From positions 1-45,238 of the forward strand of contig JAHJIN010000585.1 in assembly GCA_018823415.1 (NCBI GenBank): a stretch of 45,238 nt of DNA. Reading direction: 5' to 3'. The stretch comes from Chloroflexota bacterium (GTDB lineage Bacteria; Chloroflexota; JAHJIN01). Below, piece by piece: positions 44,834-45,238 of this stretch; position 1 is the first letter of the stretch, and each line of letters starts with the position of its first letter. Made by a program: the position numbers and the translations under genes. Below the pieces are notes generated by a model. It was not told the origin of the DNA. It saw nothing but the letters and a program-made list of their open reading frames with translations, and did no database searches.

Positions 44834-44870
44834 AGCGGCGGTCTTTTGACCGCCGCTGTTCGTGTGTTTT
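44834..44870 (+). terminator. Terminator after the sensor gene
   Basis: Arms AGCGGCGGTC and GACCGCCGCT with loop TTTT, followed by the T-rich tail GTTCGTGTGTTTT. The remaining 44871-44985 stretch shows nothing recognisable. Confidence 0.75.
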
Positions 44871-44985
44871 GTGGTTGGTGGGCCGGGTCGGCTCTGGACG
44901 TGGTGGACCCGTTTGTGGGCGCGCCGACCGGGTGGAACACTCCGCTTTGCTTGGACTTTATCCTCCGCGCAATAGGGCATCACCA

Positions 44986-45111
44986 TCATCCACGGCTGGA
45001 CAAGTGCACTTCGATGGTCTTTACCAACTCGTGATACCCGTCCATGCGATCCATGATCAGCAAGCCGGGCCGCAGATCCAAGCAGTATGCCAGGCTTAGG
45101 AGCAAGACGGT
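44986..45111 (-). pseudogene. Possible 3' fragment of a gene beside the transposase
   Basis: Directly after the transposase stop the same minus-strand frame continues open, reading SLAYCLDLRPGLLIMDRMDG and then YHELVKTIEVHLSSRG to a TGA at 44986-44988. The composition is protein-like, but no family is recognised and there is no start. It could be the tail of a host gene cut by the insertion element, or chance. Confidence 0.25.
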
Positions 45112-45238
45112 TCAGTTAAGGATCACCACCGCTTCCGCGAACGATTTGGTGGGTTGCGGCCAGTGGGCATGTTCGGGCCGTTTCAGTTTGAACTTGGACA
45201 TCTTGCGTTTGACGACGCGCGGATTGGACCGATTATCG
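45112..45238 (-). mobile_element. 3' end of a DDE (IS4-like) transposase gene, runs off the window
   Basis: The last 42 codons on the minus strand read DNRSNPRVVKRKMSKFKLKR, then PEHAHWPQPTKSFAEAVVIL and N before TGA at 45112-45114. This basic SNPRVVKRKMSKFKLKR tail is typical of IS4-type DDE transposases. The catalytic part lies beyond the window edge, so whether the element is whole is unknown. No terminal inverted repeat could be identified in the 100 bases after the stop. Confidence 0.7.

Overview
The window is a GC-rich bacterial chromosome segment with dense coding and short gaps. The best guess for the source is a Chloroflexota (Anaerolineae-like) bacterium, probably from an environmental genome. 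This is inferred from several signs: an archaeal-type aspartyl-tRNA synthetase, a Thr/Pro-repeat lipoprotein, many zinc-ribbon membrane proteins, a GAAC-N4-GTTC SOS box, and a free-standing B12-mutase large subunit. No rRNA, tRNA, CRISPR array or prophage was found. Promoters are unusually easy to read: TTGMCA-like, 17 bp, TATAMT, often with an extended TGn, occur at many gene starts.

Left part (1-15.7 kb), almost all on the minus strand. It holds a predicted non-discriminating aspartyl-tRNA synthetase, an ABM-fold protein, and an acyl-CoA mutase large subunit whose two specificity residues match isobutyryl-CoA mutase rather than methylmalonyl-CoA mutase. These are followed by a hicB-hicA pair with hicA interrupted by a TGA, two tandem signal peptidases I, acetyltransferases, two decayed genes (an MBL-fold hydrolase with its middle deleted and a truncated GNAT), and a Thr/Pro-rich lipoprotein. 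Next comes a cluster suggestive of isoprenoid or carotenoid chemistry: a ferredoxin-fused desaturase-like flavoprotein, an alpha/beta hydrolase, a CrtC/AttH-like protein and a half-length UbiA-like protein. The part ends with a PEP-synthase/rifampin-phosphotransferase-type dikinase that carries in-frame palindromic repeat insertions.

Middle part (15.7-31.5 kb). Back-to-back divergent promoters separate the dikinase from a membrane-anchored TPR protein. A Nudix-GNAT fusion follows, then the most unusual locus: a SIR2-like/STAND NTPase/HEAT/multi-TM protein whose SIR2 domain has lost its catalytic signatures, coupled to a FecR-DNRLRE surface protein and followed by a HEAT protein. A minus-strand operon (TPR/zinc-ribbon protein, rnc, rmlD-like, pfkA) has overlapping starts and stops. 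Then come a multi-TM protein, a RusA-type resolvase, an Mth938-like protein, cinA, a previously hidden 25-codon remnant of methylglyoxal synthase, and a zinc-ribbon-TM-BMP-domain binding protein.

Right part (31.5-45.2 kb). uvrA has a near-ideal promoter with a LexA-type operator on its start site. It is followed at short spacing by a zinc-ribbon membrane protein, a response regulator and a 7TM/GAF histidine kinase. A small protein with a strong terminator comes next, then an alpha-glucan phosphorylase/UDP-xylose-synthase-like pair on the minus strand, a Cache-HAMP-PAS sensor ending in a Cys-rich module, and the 3' end of a transposase running off the window.
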